From: Mesocentrotus franciscanus
Taxonomy: Eukaryota; Echinodermata; Echinoidea; Camarodonta; Strongylocentrotidae
DNA: 64,000 bases
Direction of reading: 5' to 3'
Assembly (NCBI GenBank): GCA_037976565.1
Contig: CP137685.1
Span: 19,518,449-19,582,448, forward strand
Numbering within the stretch: position 1 is the first letter of the stretch; every line of letters begins with the position of its first letter. Positions 23,401-37,100 of this stretch are shown in pieces. The notes under the pieces were generated by a model, which made no database searches, was not told the DNA's origin, and saw nothing but the letters and a program-made list of their open reading frames with translations. Both the position numbers and the translations under genes were made by a program.

Positions 23401-25085
23401 ACATATAAATCTATGTATTGTGAAAATTTTCAATAATTTGTGAACTGCTTTACCTACCATCATAAGGCAAGCCTCAACGTCCAACAAAATTTGAAGACCA
23501 AATTCTTTGACTTTCCATACCTTTCCATGGACAGAAAAGTAGTATTTTGGTATGGGGTGTGGTATCCAAGCGGTGTATGAATACCGGCCACACCCACTAT
23601 CAGTTCAAACTGGAAGGCTCCCATAGCCTACATCCATGATCAATTTCAATGACTTTCAATGACTTCGGGAGATTTTTTTCTCTCCATTTTTCATAACTTT
23701 CCACCCATTTCCAGAAGCATTCATTTTTCCATGACTGTGGAAACCCTGCATTTTGTAAGTACTTTTTTTTAGAAAGGAGTGGAATGCACCCTCAAGTATA
23801 GAATAATATCCAACATATTCCATACTTCAATTATGCTCTATTCACTGTAGTGAGATATTTAATTGGAGAAATCAACTACTCCACACAAAGTTCTGTCCCA
23901 AACATCACCACATGCAGGAAGTACACAAAATAACCACATTCCATTATTTAAAAACCAATCTACTAATGTATACACATTCATGGGTTTATTCCTCAAGCCC
24001 TGGGCGATGAACTACCGGTTTAAGTACAAACACAACTCTTTATAACTACACTTGCACATACCAGTTGCTTAGCCAGGCAAGCCCCATGCAAGCTATCCAG
24101 TCTGAACAAGAAACTTTTTTTGAGAAGTATGCCTACAATAGAATACATCAGTAAGGAGAAACAAAATATTGTCATTTAAAAGCCAAATCTATGTAAAGTG
24201 CCATTGACACCCTAAATCTGGCTCTTAATAGGCAATATATTTAAATCCCAATTAGAAAGTGTATGCATCAGCTTCAGAATATTCCAATCCAGTCGTGTAC
24301 CAACTACAACACAATATATATTATTCTAGAGTGACAACGAATCGGGAAACGTGAAACAATGCATTATTTTCCCTTTCTGATGAGGACGGGTGGGATTGAT
24401 TCTATCATGCATGTGCCTTTTCCAAAAACTGCTGACCTATTGTTTGAAGTGATCTTCTGTAGAATATGATGATTTGTTTTATCGTAATCTATCTATACAA
24501 GTAAGCAGGCAGTATTGAAGCTTCTTTGTGCACGCATCCAGCAAGCATCGTGATAAACAAGTGAGCTGACCAACAGTTCCTTCATTCTGCATGTGAAGTC
24601 TTGGGGTGGACTTGAAAGTTGAATCCTGCAAGATGTTGCCTTTGCAAAACCTGCATACAGGTTGAAGCATATGCAACCGCTTTCCTCAAATATTGAGCTA
24701 AAGCTGGCCATAACCACTCCAAACAGCCAAAGAGTGTGACAAGATTTTTAAAATCAATGTTCATCACAGTTCTTTACTGTCTCAAAGTATTCTGCAAAGG
24801 ATTGGAACAGAGCTGTGCATAATAGCATTGCATGGTGATTCTGCTAATTCTGTTCCTATTAGGCTGTGCTGCGAGTGCAATACTGGGTCCAACTTAGGAC
24901 CAAGTCCCTGCAAGGACTAGGTACTCAAAAGCTTGGTCCATCAGGGGACCAAAAGTCCTAGGTGCTAAAACCATCCATCATCCACGCATCCATCTCTAAA
25001 CAAAGACGACTATTGCCATGTAAGCACCAATCAGAGAGTGTCAGATAAAGTTTTGATCGCTTTCGCTATCGCACGTTGGCAGACG
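20437..25085 (-). other. 3' flank, probably including UNC5 3' UTR
   Basis: No coding exon recognised. On the minus strand this follows the UNC5 stop codon, so an unknown part is 3' UTR. Candidate AATAAA signals (TTTATT on the plus strand, for example near 22575 and 23980) exist, but none can be chosen by eye. About 24890-24980 contains repeated GGACCA/AGTCC words that could fold. Confidence 0.45.
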
Positions 25086-25257
25086 TCACATCCATGCAGC
25101 CATCTGTTTCTGGACTATCGTGACAGCATCGTGCCTGCCCATTTCCTGGAATGCTCCTGCTAGCCTCATGAGGGCGCCTTCCTCGCTGTCCCTGGCTTCC
25201 CACATGTCAAGGATTTGATCGGTTGGACTTGGTTTGATGCCAAAGAAATTAAGATAT
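25086..25257 (-). CDS. UNC5: UNC5 last exon: death domain end and stop
   Basis: 172 bases. YLNFFGIKPSPTDQILDMWE is the diagnostic UNC5 segment (family: [20 protein letters not shown]), then LMRLAGAFQEMGRHDAVTIV and stop TGA at 25086-25088. In vertebrate proteins this domain recruits DAPK and other partners; partners here are unknown. Confidence 0.94.
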
Positions 25258-28200
25258 CTAAGGAAATGGAAATCAAAACTTATGTTACCTTTTAAAGTAC
25301 AATGATTTCAAGCACCAATATTCTTACATTTTATAATAATTAATGATGGTAAAACTAGTTACCTATACTCATGAATGACCGTTTGTTAAAAAGTGGGGTA
25401 AGGGTTAATATATCGATAATAATGTCTAGGGCACCCCCTTTGGTGGCAGAGGCATAAAATGATAAAGATGACCCCCTTGCCATCTAACTTAAACCTTTGC
25501 ACAATGAATTTTCAACTAAACTACCATGAAATAAATGATAACAAATTTCATGATGCATTTATACATCCAGTATCCTAACTTAATATCATAGATACTATCT
25601 ACATATACATAGTACTACACTTTCCAAAATTGGATAAAGCTGCTTGAATTTCAGGAAAAATTAGCATTGTGTTGTATTTCTTCAACCTACCCATCGACAC
25701 CTAGTTTGGTTGCGAGTAGTTTCCAGTCATTACCCTTGGGCTGGGGGATATCAAGGCATTGGCACAAGGCGGTTCTGACTGGTTTGGACAGGTGGAAGGC
25801 GTTCTGAGGCGGTACCATGTGGTTAGGGCTGTAGCCGTTCAGTCTCAACTCCTGCTCCACAACCACCTAGAGACGGGTAAAATATAAAGAAATGAAGTAG
25901 GATGTCTATGTTGTGGACACAAGTTAAAGGGATGTTTTCAGTGGTGGAAAGAGGGGGGATATGTGCCCCCTCCCGAGCAAAACCTAATCTGGCATACTAA
26001 ACTAAGAGTACGCAGCTAAAATGTGCTTACTAACTACCCCAACCTAATCCCCTGGCAGTAATGTTCGACTCAAAATGGCATCTGGAAAATGTGATAACCT
26101 TCTTTTATTTTGCTTGACAGAGTTTCTTTTGGACTTTTAACCCTTTTATTAGGGGTCCTTCTTGTGACAAGGTATGCAATAGGTGTTTTAGGAAAGCACC
26201 CCCTTGAGTCTTCTATGAACCGAGAAATGCCACAAAAGGGTTCCTCAATAATAAGTCTACTTGAAAAGTCTAAAAATAGGGGTATTCTTAGATCTTCATT
26301 TTCCTATAGTTTCTGCATCAAATAGTGAGGTTAACTCATAAAAAATATTTAAAAATCCCTCAATGTTTAAAAAAAAAAGGTTAATTTGAAATACTGGAAG
26401 AGCCACACGTTACACATCCTACTTACAAAGAAAGATTAACCTTTCAATGACTTACCCCATCAATAATCCTCTCCATGACCTGCATACTGGTCGTATAGGT
26501 GCCTTGGGTCACCTCTAACCTGCAGCCGATGGGTCCGATACCTGGCTCCGTCTTGGCCAAGGCAAATGAACAGTGCAACGTGTTGGAGGTACCGCTCCAT
26601 ACATGGTAGAAAGGAATCTCCTTAGAGAAAAGAAACATAGAAGAATATTTCTCACTAAAAATGGTTTGTACTTTTTTAGGATACTACTTTAGAATAGTGA
26701 ATACTTCTTAATTCATTGATGAAATTTTGAAAGGAACCTTGATAATATAGAGTTAAATTAAGGTTTATTTTTCAGTGATAATTGCTAACCTGTCAATTTA
26801 CTAACTTCTACCTTAGACCAAACACATCATCTAACCCTACCCCAAGCCTAAAACTAGAATTAAACAAAATTAATCAAAATCCTCACACCTGGACTTAAGC
26901 TCTGTAAATTTTCTCAGAGCGTAATCAAAGTCATGATATCAAACACACCGTAGAGGAATTCAATAAAAATAACTTTAGAAGTTGAGATAACTACATAAAA
27001 AATAAATATGGGAACTAATTTTGCTGACTTAGTTTGATGCACCCAGCTATATACATGTAGCTCCATCTGTTTTGTAAGTAGGTAAAATGTATCCCTCACC
27101 TGGACAAACGACTATTTGTTTATTTTTAAGGTAACTTACTTGACAGTTCTTGGCCAGCTTGCATTGCCAGCCAGGAACTATGTTTTGGATCTCCAATCTG
27201 AGATTATTGCCATTGTCGTGGTAGTCAAATTGGCAGCTACCCTGGAGGGGCTGCCCTCCTAGTCTCCTCTCAACATTCAGGATATGCTGTAAGGATAACA
27301 AAGATATCAGAGCAAATATTATTACCCTGGATTTAGCCCAGCTGCCCTAATGAGCTAAAAGTATTCAAGGAATAAATTCCTGCCTGTGCCCATTTACTAC
27401 ACCTGGGTGGAGAGTGGCAAATGTACATTAATGTCTTGCCAAAGGAGATTAGTGCCGCAACAGGACTTAAGTGCAAACCATGTGATCCATAGTCCAGTGA
27501 CGTATCCACTAGACACCTCTAAATATTGTTTGTACTAGAATTACGCTAAGAAAGAAAAAGTAATTTTTATAATCTACCAAGACCCAGCATTGAGAGTTCT
27601 GCCATGTCATATCCTGACATGGCCTGAGAAAGGAGACAAGCAATATCTATGAGATGGCATACTCATATTAACATACTTTTATCATAGAGTTCATGTCCAT
27701 CTGGTTCCAAGCAAAGTTGTGACTGGACATTCACCCACAGAAATTGACCGAAAAAATCTATACACTTCTTTGAATAAAACGCATTTTTGCTCAATCTGCT
27801 TACCTCTAAAGCATCTGGAGTGTCTTCTGAGATGTACACTTTGATATGGTAATCTAGTGTCGACCGAAGAGCTGGACCGAAAGCTAGTAGTTTTAACCTC
27901 TTCGCTGACTGTCTCTCTGGCCTTGACTCACCACTGAGGGCGTACCACCCGAGCTGGTCGGTGGCGATGCAGGATCGATGACTATCGACCTGGCAGAAGA
28001 CTTGTAAGTTGATGGTTTCCTCTCCGACAGTTGTCTGTTTCTGAATGAGGCAATAAAGATAAAGAATATTATAATTTGATGGGAGCGTTAGTAAAACTTT
28101 ATTTGTGTTGACTACTTTTAACATCCCCCACCCCAATTTTTTTTTTTTTTGGGGGGGAAGCGAACTGGCCTCAACCAATGTATTTTTTCTCGCTGATTCA

Positions 28201-31124
28201 GTCTTTTGGCCTTTTGTGAATGTCTCCTTCCTGCACTGGAATTTTTGATTAACTTATTCTAAAATGTGTAAATTTTTAAAATCATACTGAACATGTATGA
28301 AGAAGTGGCAAATGCAAATTTGCATTTAAAAAGAAATTAACCAATATTTGTTCAGCCCCCCTGAAAGAAATTATTATTCTATATTCACCTCCCAGCATTT
28401 GTCATCTGTTGGATGTGTACTGCTGGCGATGACCGAATGCCTCCAGTCGTTCTTGCTCATCTGTGCGCAGTGCGGTAACACCAAGACAACTGACTTGGCA
28501 AGGACTACAGAGGGCGGGCCACACAAGATGACAGGGCTAAGTAAGGTCTGGTTGTGTTCTATGTGCGGTCTGTCCATAAGTTCATGTGAGACTGCTAGAT
28601 ATATTTCCACTGTCTGGCCGCGTGCAATGGCGCCCTCAGGAATCATCAAGCTAACTCCTACAAGAGACAACAAAATAACAATACCATTTAATCCATCGAT
28701 ATTGCAGGAATGACCCTTCAAAAATACAAAAAAGTGACACCATTCTGAAAAGTGGAGGTGTTGCGGTATAGTCATTCATTCACTTGACTCTCAATCCAAG
28801 GGTTGAATGTTCGAATCCCAGCCTGACACTAACTTCCTTTGGCAAGACATTAACATTTGCCTCTCTCCACCCAGGTGTAAAATGGGTACCTGGCGATTGC
28901 TGGGTTAATATTAATTGCAGGGCCTTCAGGAAGAACAGCATAGATGCTGATGAGGCTTCCCTGGGTAAACAATATTATTATTATCATTATTGAAGCCACT
29001 GTGATAGTAAAAGTCACTGTGTTGGTAAGAGTCACAATTTTTCAAAAACGAGAATTCTTGATTAAAAACCCTGATTTTTTGGATACATTTATAATAAATG
29101 CACAAAGGAATTTCCTAAATTTCTAGATTTCTATATTGAAGTATCTAATTTTTTTTTATAAAGTTGTAAGGATACCACATAACAGAATTTCTAAGAAATA
29201 CAAACATTTTGCTTAAATTACAAGAATTTCAAGATATTTTGTTTTGCCTGTCCAGATATTTATCAAAGTAATATAGGCCTATTCTATGCCCATCCAATGA
29301 AACCTCTAATCCAAAGGTTATATTTAACACTCCACAGTTGATAAAAAAACTTGGTGACACAGGGGTTCACTAGGTTATCAAATCAAATAGAAGTGTTTCA
29401 CTGGTGGTTTTCAATAGCCTCCTATTACAGAAGCTACAGATTAGTTGTGTTCCCTACAAATATCAAGAGACATCATCTGAAAGATTTTATTAAAGGAAGG
29501 TAGAGGACAAACCTGAATCTGGTAGCACTAATCTGCCCCCTCTTGATCCAACATGCCCTGTTGCTATGCTGTAATCCGAATGCATTGGAAGCCCTAGAGC
29601 GCTGCCTGATAATGTCCTGCCTGGATCGGAATCACACATAGACTGTGGCTCAAGACTTTCCTCTGAGGAATGTCCCTGCAGCATGTAGTTTTCATCTGCC
29701 TCCTCCATAATGTACCCATCATTGTCCTCCAAGTCGCCGTAGCAACGAGTCTGACAGTATCTAGAATCCGGTGGAGGTTCTGGAGGATTCAGCGTGGCGT
29801 AGATGTGTTTTTCCTGTCCAGGCCCTACCAGAGGAACATAGGTGTGGCTTTTCGTTGGCGACAGCGAACGCGAGTGAGGGTGTGAATGCAGGGATCCGTT
29901 CGTTAACGAGTACTGTGAGATATCCGACGACCCCAAGCACCCGAGCTGCGTAATGGTCCCTCCTTTTTTTGGCGAGAACTGAACGGTGAGCTGATGTGGA
30001 ATCTTACCACCCGTCAGGTCAGGATGGGGTGGATGCGTTGGAGTCCCAGACATCGGGATCTTCTCGTTGTGATTCGGGAGGGTGGCGTGGTTGGATCGCA
30101 GTGAGGAATGCATTGTCTGGGTAGTGATGTCCGGCGGTTGTGCTGAAAGCATAGCCAGGTTACAGTCCTCTGTTAATGCGGGTTTGTTCATGAAAGGTTG
30201 CCATTGCAGCAGGGGGAAGCAACATACAGATCAAAAGGAAAGAAGACACAAAAAAGAAGCAAACTGAATCCTCATGCAAACAAAAATACAAGCAGCAAAA
30301 TACATTACAAGGCTTTGAAACATAATTAGATTTTGTTTTTAAAGACTGCTTTAAAGTGTTCTCCCAATGTTTGCATCATCAGGAGAACACTCTGCACCTC
30401 ATGACTATAGATCAATCACAAAGGCATCAACGATAGTCACTGCCATTCTGACCCTCAGCATAACAGATAATTTTTAACAAAAAAATGCAGCAAAAATATC
30501 AACTGAGACAAAACATGATATGACAATGAATTGGATTTTTTCACAGGCAAACATAAATTCAGGCATTTTGAAAGTATTGGAATAAAACTCACAATGAAAA
30601 ATAAAAAGTCTTAGCATTTTCCTTAACTGATTTTTCTTTTCCTTCAAATTTTCATGCATGTTAAACAGGAAAATTACTGCTGTTTTCTTCTAAGGCATGC
30701 AACACATACTCCTACTTCGAAAAAAACTTTGGGGAAAAATCCCCAAAAATACTTTTTTGTCCGTTTTACATTGACATGCTTGTATCATTCATGCTACACC
30801 GCTACTTTTGATAATTATTTCTGAATGAGAATTTATCACTCTGGTATGAACAATAAGAAAATGTTTTACAAATGAACATGGAATATCACAGATTCACACA
30901 ACACTAATATCTTACAAACTTGAAATCAACTTATACATTCATGAAAGTTTATACAGTTTCTTACTTAGTTATTCAAAGATTAAAGACAATTTTATATGAG
31001 CAATTTTGAATTAAGAATAAAATTCTAAATACAATTTAAAGTCTAGTTCACTAAAAATGACTGTAAACTAATTGTAATGGTGACTCTGAATCTGGTGTTG
31101 TAGCTACCTCTCTCACCACTGAAT

Positions 31125-31164
<40 letters not shown>

Positions 31165-34100
31165 TGAGAGAGAGAGAGAGAGAGACGGAGTGAGACAGAC
31201 AGACAGAGAGGGGGAGGGAGAGAAAGAGTGAGAAAGATAAAGAGAGAGAGAGAGAGAGAGATCTTGTTCCCTCCTATTCATCCACCTTGCACAACACTGG
31301 ATCGCATCATTCACTTACCGGTGGAGGTGGTGGTATAGCTGGGGGAGTTCCCCCTTTTCCTCTTGGTGACCAGGTAGATAGCGATGAAGAGGAAGACGAG
31401 GAGATACGACAATGGCTAGAGAGATGCCGATGTAAACTGGGATCTGCTTGGAGAGTCCATTCTTGCTGCCAGCTGAATATTTGAAGAAAAACAAAATCCC
31501 ACTGGTAACTACATACTCCTTGAATAACCCTCATGGTTTACAGACATTGGTACTGTATTTCGCTCAACATCACTGGTATACATTAATATTTTGTTCACAA
31601 GCATAAAATAATTTAGAGCAGAGATATCATTCTATTAAAATGACACTATATTTTTAAAATTTCATGTATGAACAATAAATCTTTGTGAAACAATTTGTGA
31701 ATCAGTGACTTATTTCAATTATTATTTGATACAACAATCATTTCAAGGCATCTAATTTCACTCACAAAATTACGTTTAATTTTCAAAAGGAATGAGGCAA
31801 GTGTTCTTTGTCAGCAACAATTTAATGTAGGTACAAAAACCGAAACATGTTTGGCTTAAATTAGCTATTAATTGTTAAGCCTTTGCATTTTAAATTCAGG
31901 TCAAGCCCGGCCTGGGACAGCACCAGCTGAAGGATGGATGATGTCATGCTTACATTGAGAGTGCAATCTGAATAATCAATTTTTGAGGTTGACAAAATCA
32001 GAGTGGAAGAGAGCCCTCTCTAGGTGAGGATCATACATTAATTGAACAACATTCCACTGGTCCTTGATGTATCATTCAATGTTTTATGGACAGGGGTTTT
32101 ACACAGAAAAGTATAATTAAGATATACAAAGGTACATGTACATTTAACATTTATATGGGAGGTATTGTGAACTAAAATAAATAAATTTGTAAATTAAAAG
32201 GGTCGTTTCATAAACAAGGCTGAATTGAGCAAGAAGGAATAGATAGGGCAATACACAGGTATTGATATAGATGAGGATTTAAAATACATGAAAACAACTC
32301 CTAAATACATGAGTAAACATCATCTGCAGAAATGTATTTCAAAAGAAATGCAGTAAGGATAGAGGATTAGGCAGCAAAGGTATCATAGATAAGCCCAGAC
32401 CATTTTTGTATAATTAGCCCAGATATTCTTTATGCTCACCAATTTTCTTTACTGATATTAACCACAGAGTTACACAGCTTTTAATATTTGTTGTCGTGCA
32501 ATTTTCTACATAATTATAACTTATGCACAGTTTCCTGCAAACGTTAACTAAAATAGCCTGACTTAAATTTTACCTGAAACTTTACAATAATTGTGTGGGA
32601 ATAAATGTAGGGCGTACATATTCAAATAAATATAGGTAATCAGGATTTAAACAAATACTGCAGAGCTTAATAATATTGAAGTCTGGGAAATGAAAGGTAG
32701 TGTGCAAAGTTAAAAATTGGGCAAAAGATTATAAAAAGGTCTAGACTCCCCCTTTAAGAGAAGAAATTTCAGAAACAAGAAAGAAAGAAAAAGAAAACAC
32801 TTTCTCTCACCAGCTGGGTTTTGAGACGTTGTGTCTCCAGCACTAGGAGAAAATATTCCGGGATCATCAACTACTATATGAGGTAAATCATAGGAAAACA
32901 TATATAAATGAGTAAATAATACACAATAATAATATAAAACAATCCAACTCAAATCATGCAAACTTACACATGAAAGTTGTAGCATTCATTTGCATAGTAT
33001 TGTACAATGCATTGTAAGTGACTCAAAATTCGGAACAATGTTCATGAATTATATGCATGGGAAAAAAAACCTTCACAAAATAGCCACTTTTATGCGGTAT
33101 AAACTATCGTGAAGGGCTACACAGCCTACACTTTTAGTAATGAAGGCCGCAATTAGTTTTCAATGCACATTTGGTATTAGGCCACAATCAGCCTTGCTCA
33201 TTTCCAAAACATATCATCTAATCAAATCAATGCTACAACTAACGGTATGTTGATTAAAAAAAAGTTATTTCAATATCCAAGTGGGTTTACTGTGTGGGTG
33301 AAAAAGAAACAAATGAGGAATGACAAGGGGGAGGGGGGGGGGGTAGCTACAAGACTAGTATTAAAAAAGGGAACTAGGGTTACAATGATATGAATCCCAT
33401 TTGTTACTTTTTTCTGAGTCGACAAAATTATGAAGTGATTTCAGACATAAATTAACACTGGCTTAAGTGATCATCTTTTTGAACTACTTTACACAAAATC
33501 AAGCAAATATTCATATGAATTATCAGCTAGCAGAATTCCTAAGTAAACAATGGCCAATTTGAGCACATATTATCAGCTGGCAGAATTTGTGTTCGAGTTC
33601 AAGTGGTTACGTGTGGTTACGTCGCGGACTGTCGATCACAAGGTCCGTGGTTCGAGTCCCGCTGCGGCACTAATGTCCTTTGGCAAGACATTGATCTACA
33701 TTTGCCACACTCAACCCAGGTGATGTAAATGGGTACCTGGCAGGAATTAATTCCTTGAAATGCAAGAGCGCCGTAATGGCAGCCATGCTAAAGCCGGGGT
33801 AATAATTGCGGAGCGCCAAGAGTGTCAAATCTAACAGACATGAGCGCTATACAAGAACCCACTATTATTATTATTATATTATCAGCTTCTCTGAGAACCA
33901 GGATGATATAAAACATAATCACGATGTAACGCAAATGCTAACACCCTTTTTTGCCTCAAAACAGATGATAATAAAACCTAGGACTTAAATCCATCAAATT
34001 TTTGGTTGTTCTATTTATACAGTTAACAACTAAATTATTCATTCCCTTACCAAGTTTTCTAATTTTTTAAGTATGTGAACATTTGATCTGTCCTGATTTA

Positions 34101-37100
34101 TGTTTCTTCAGAATGTGACATATTAAAGGTAAAGACCAGTTTTGGAAACCCCTCTCTCAAAAAAATGAAATGGAAGCTCTTATTACCAATCATGTGAAAG
34201 AATATGTTTTGACTAATACGTGATGATACAAATTTTGCCGGGAAACCGCCTACTAATTGATATATTTGGTAAATTATTATACCTATTGGGACCAAATAGA
34301 TATCACGCACGTAGTCGCGTAGTCCCATACACATCTTTCTGTGTACAGTGCTTGTAACTTTACCAAGACTGGGCCAAATTTCTTATCATTTTGATGATTC
34401 CAGAACCTTGCAGTACACACCTATAATTATATGCTAGATGATCAACCTTTTCTGATATGATTCCACACCGTTTCTTTCACAATGCAATCGCATGACCAGA
34501 ACTGGTCTTTATCTTTAAAGCTTACAGTATTCAACAAAGGCCTTAATTCAACTGGTCCACCTTTTATTCTTGAGTTATGAAAAACACAAAAATACATCAA
34601 ATTTACAAGGGGTATGATAATTTAGTGCAACCTGGATTCCAGTGTAGACCCATTTACTATGGTTTATACCAAATTTGATCTTCTAGAATCACTTTGGCCT
34701 TTGGGCCTTATTCATCTTTATTTTTCTTGCTTCAAAAAGTCTATGATCAGATCTTGGGTAAAATTGTCAGTATTATTGCATTCCTCAACATGCCTTTAAG
34801 GGAGAAGCATAGTAGGTCAAATTTGTAAGATACACTGCATTTTCAATTACAGAAAATTGATATAGATACTAATATATCAAGATTGACATTAAGATTAACC
34901 ATGACTACAAGCTCTTGATTATAATGACCCCATGAACCTCGCAGATGCAACCCAAATTACACACAGCTTGAGACAGATATCACTTAATCTCTTTAAAAAT
35001 GATTGCAAAGTCAAGGATATTTAATCAAATATATCTCTTTATTTTCAATCAAGGCCAGGTGCACACTTAGGTTGTCTGTTTGTACATCTGATAATCCATT
35101 ACTTGTCCTAGTTTTCAGAGGTCAGGGCGAATTTCTGTGAAAAGAAAGTATTTCATAATGCATTTTTTAAACAGAGATGAAAAAATATCGACCTGAAACT
35201 TCACATTCCATCAACAGGAGTGCAGCTAGATACAGGTTAATGGGTGTTTTTATTGACTGATATTTGGAATTTAAAAAATAGAATTAGAGAGAGAGAGAGA
35301 GAGACAGAACAAAGGATAAAAAGAGGAAAGAGAAAAACATGTAATGACATCTTCTTTAGTATTTAAACAATTCTGGTTGCAAAATATTTGCCAAATAACA
35401 ATTCTAAAGTTAATTTTGCATACAGAACCATTTGTTAAAATGGTAAAATGTCTCATCCCCTTACTAATCTTGTGATTTCCTTAATTATCTGACTGTCCCC
35501 CCTTCTGGTCTCTTCTCTATTTCTCAATCTCATTTTTTTTAAGTCTCTCTTTCTTCTCCTTCTTCTGCTCCCGTCTATTGTCTCTTCAACTTCATATGTA
35601 TACAATGCATCCTATTAGGTTGTACTCTGTTGTAATATTGCATGGAACATACAGCCCACCATCTGTCCACACATAAAAATGCATTCAAAGGATGAGCTAA
35701 TGACAGGCCCAACATCTGTTCATTCGGTAGTCCATCATGCCCTTAGATAAATCATCCCATTCATACATTTTCAATGAAACTCATCTTTTCTAAAGCAAAA
35801 CTAACGAAAAGGCCAAATCACACGTTTGGAGGTGCTCCCTCTTTCTATTCATATCAAATGGGGTTGTGGATCTTGATTTTGATAAGATAAGAATGTCATT
35901 ATAAATCTTGCAATGCATGGGAAAGGTTTTCCCAGAGATGAAACTTGAGAGGTTACAAATGCAGTTGAAGCAAGTTATCAAAATCATGAATTGACATGCA
36001 ATCAGGAAAAAACATGAGACATATTTTTTCTTCATTACCATAGAACAAGCATGGTGATTTTATATGCCTTTTTGAGATCTGGATATTACAAGATCAAAAA
36101 TCTTTTTTTTACAGACATTTTTAAATGTAAAAATGTTCATGCTTGCGCTTTGTAATATGTAAAATGTTTAAATTGTTTTATCTACCAGTATCTATCTATC
36201 TATTTATCTATCTATACATCCACCCATCCATCCATTCATTATACATGTATCTTTCTATCTATGAATCTATCTGTTCATAGAAAAAGAGAAAATTATAAGA
36301 TAGGGAGAGAAAAAGAGAAAAAAGAGATTGAGACAATAGAAAAATCAAGACGAGGCGCATTTATACTGTCAAATACCTCATTTTGAAAAATCGTGATTTT
36401 TCGTGCACCCGTTTACACTTGTGCCGAAACATCACCGACTGAGCTGCTCAGCGATGTTTAGGCGTGTTTTGGTTGGTAATGCGCATGCGCGGTCTTCCCA
36501 ATGCAAAATGCTCAATCATACACAGCGAGTCCAGCACGAACAGTCATGTACGTATAACGGTACGTGTGACTACATGGACTACATGTTACCGCACGTACCC
36601 CTATAGATGGGACTACATTTACGCTTCCGTGACTGTTTCGCCATGGGTTCGTTGATGACATTGCCTTCGATTTATTCCCGAAACAACCGTGGGACATAGA
36701 ATTATGAGAAGATATTTGGAAGAGAGCTTTGATATACTTTGATTTATCACGTACGAAAGTATAGATTTGGTGTAATGACGGAAAATATGAAAAATACTGA
36801 AATATTTTCAGATAAAATAATACAAAAAGGATTGCGCTTTGTTTCGCTCACCCTTCTTCTTCCATTTGACATTTCAATCATTTCATTTGGTGGTTTCTAA
36901 AGCGAGGTTTTACAGTTTAGCTGAGACTCTTTCGTAGCGGTTCAGCGTAAACAAGTTGTTCACTTCATGCAACTAAGGCTTCAAGGCAGCTAGCCACGTT
37001 CCTAAAGTCACGTGACCTAAAATCGCGATTTTACAAGCGCGACGTTTATACTTGAAACACGCCAAAATATGCCAAAAGATGCCAAAAGATCACACTTCGT

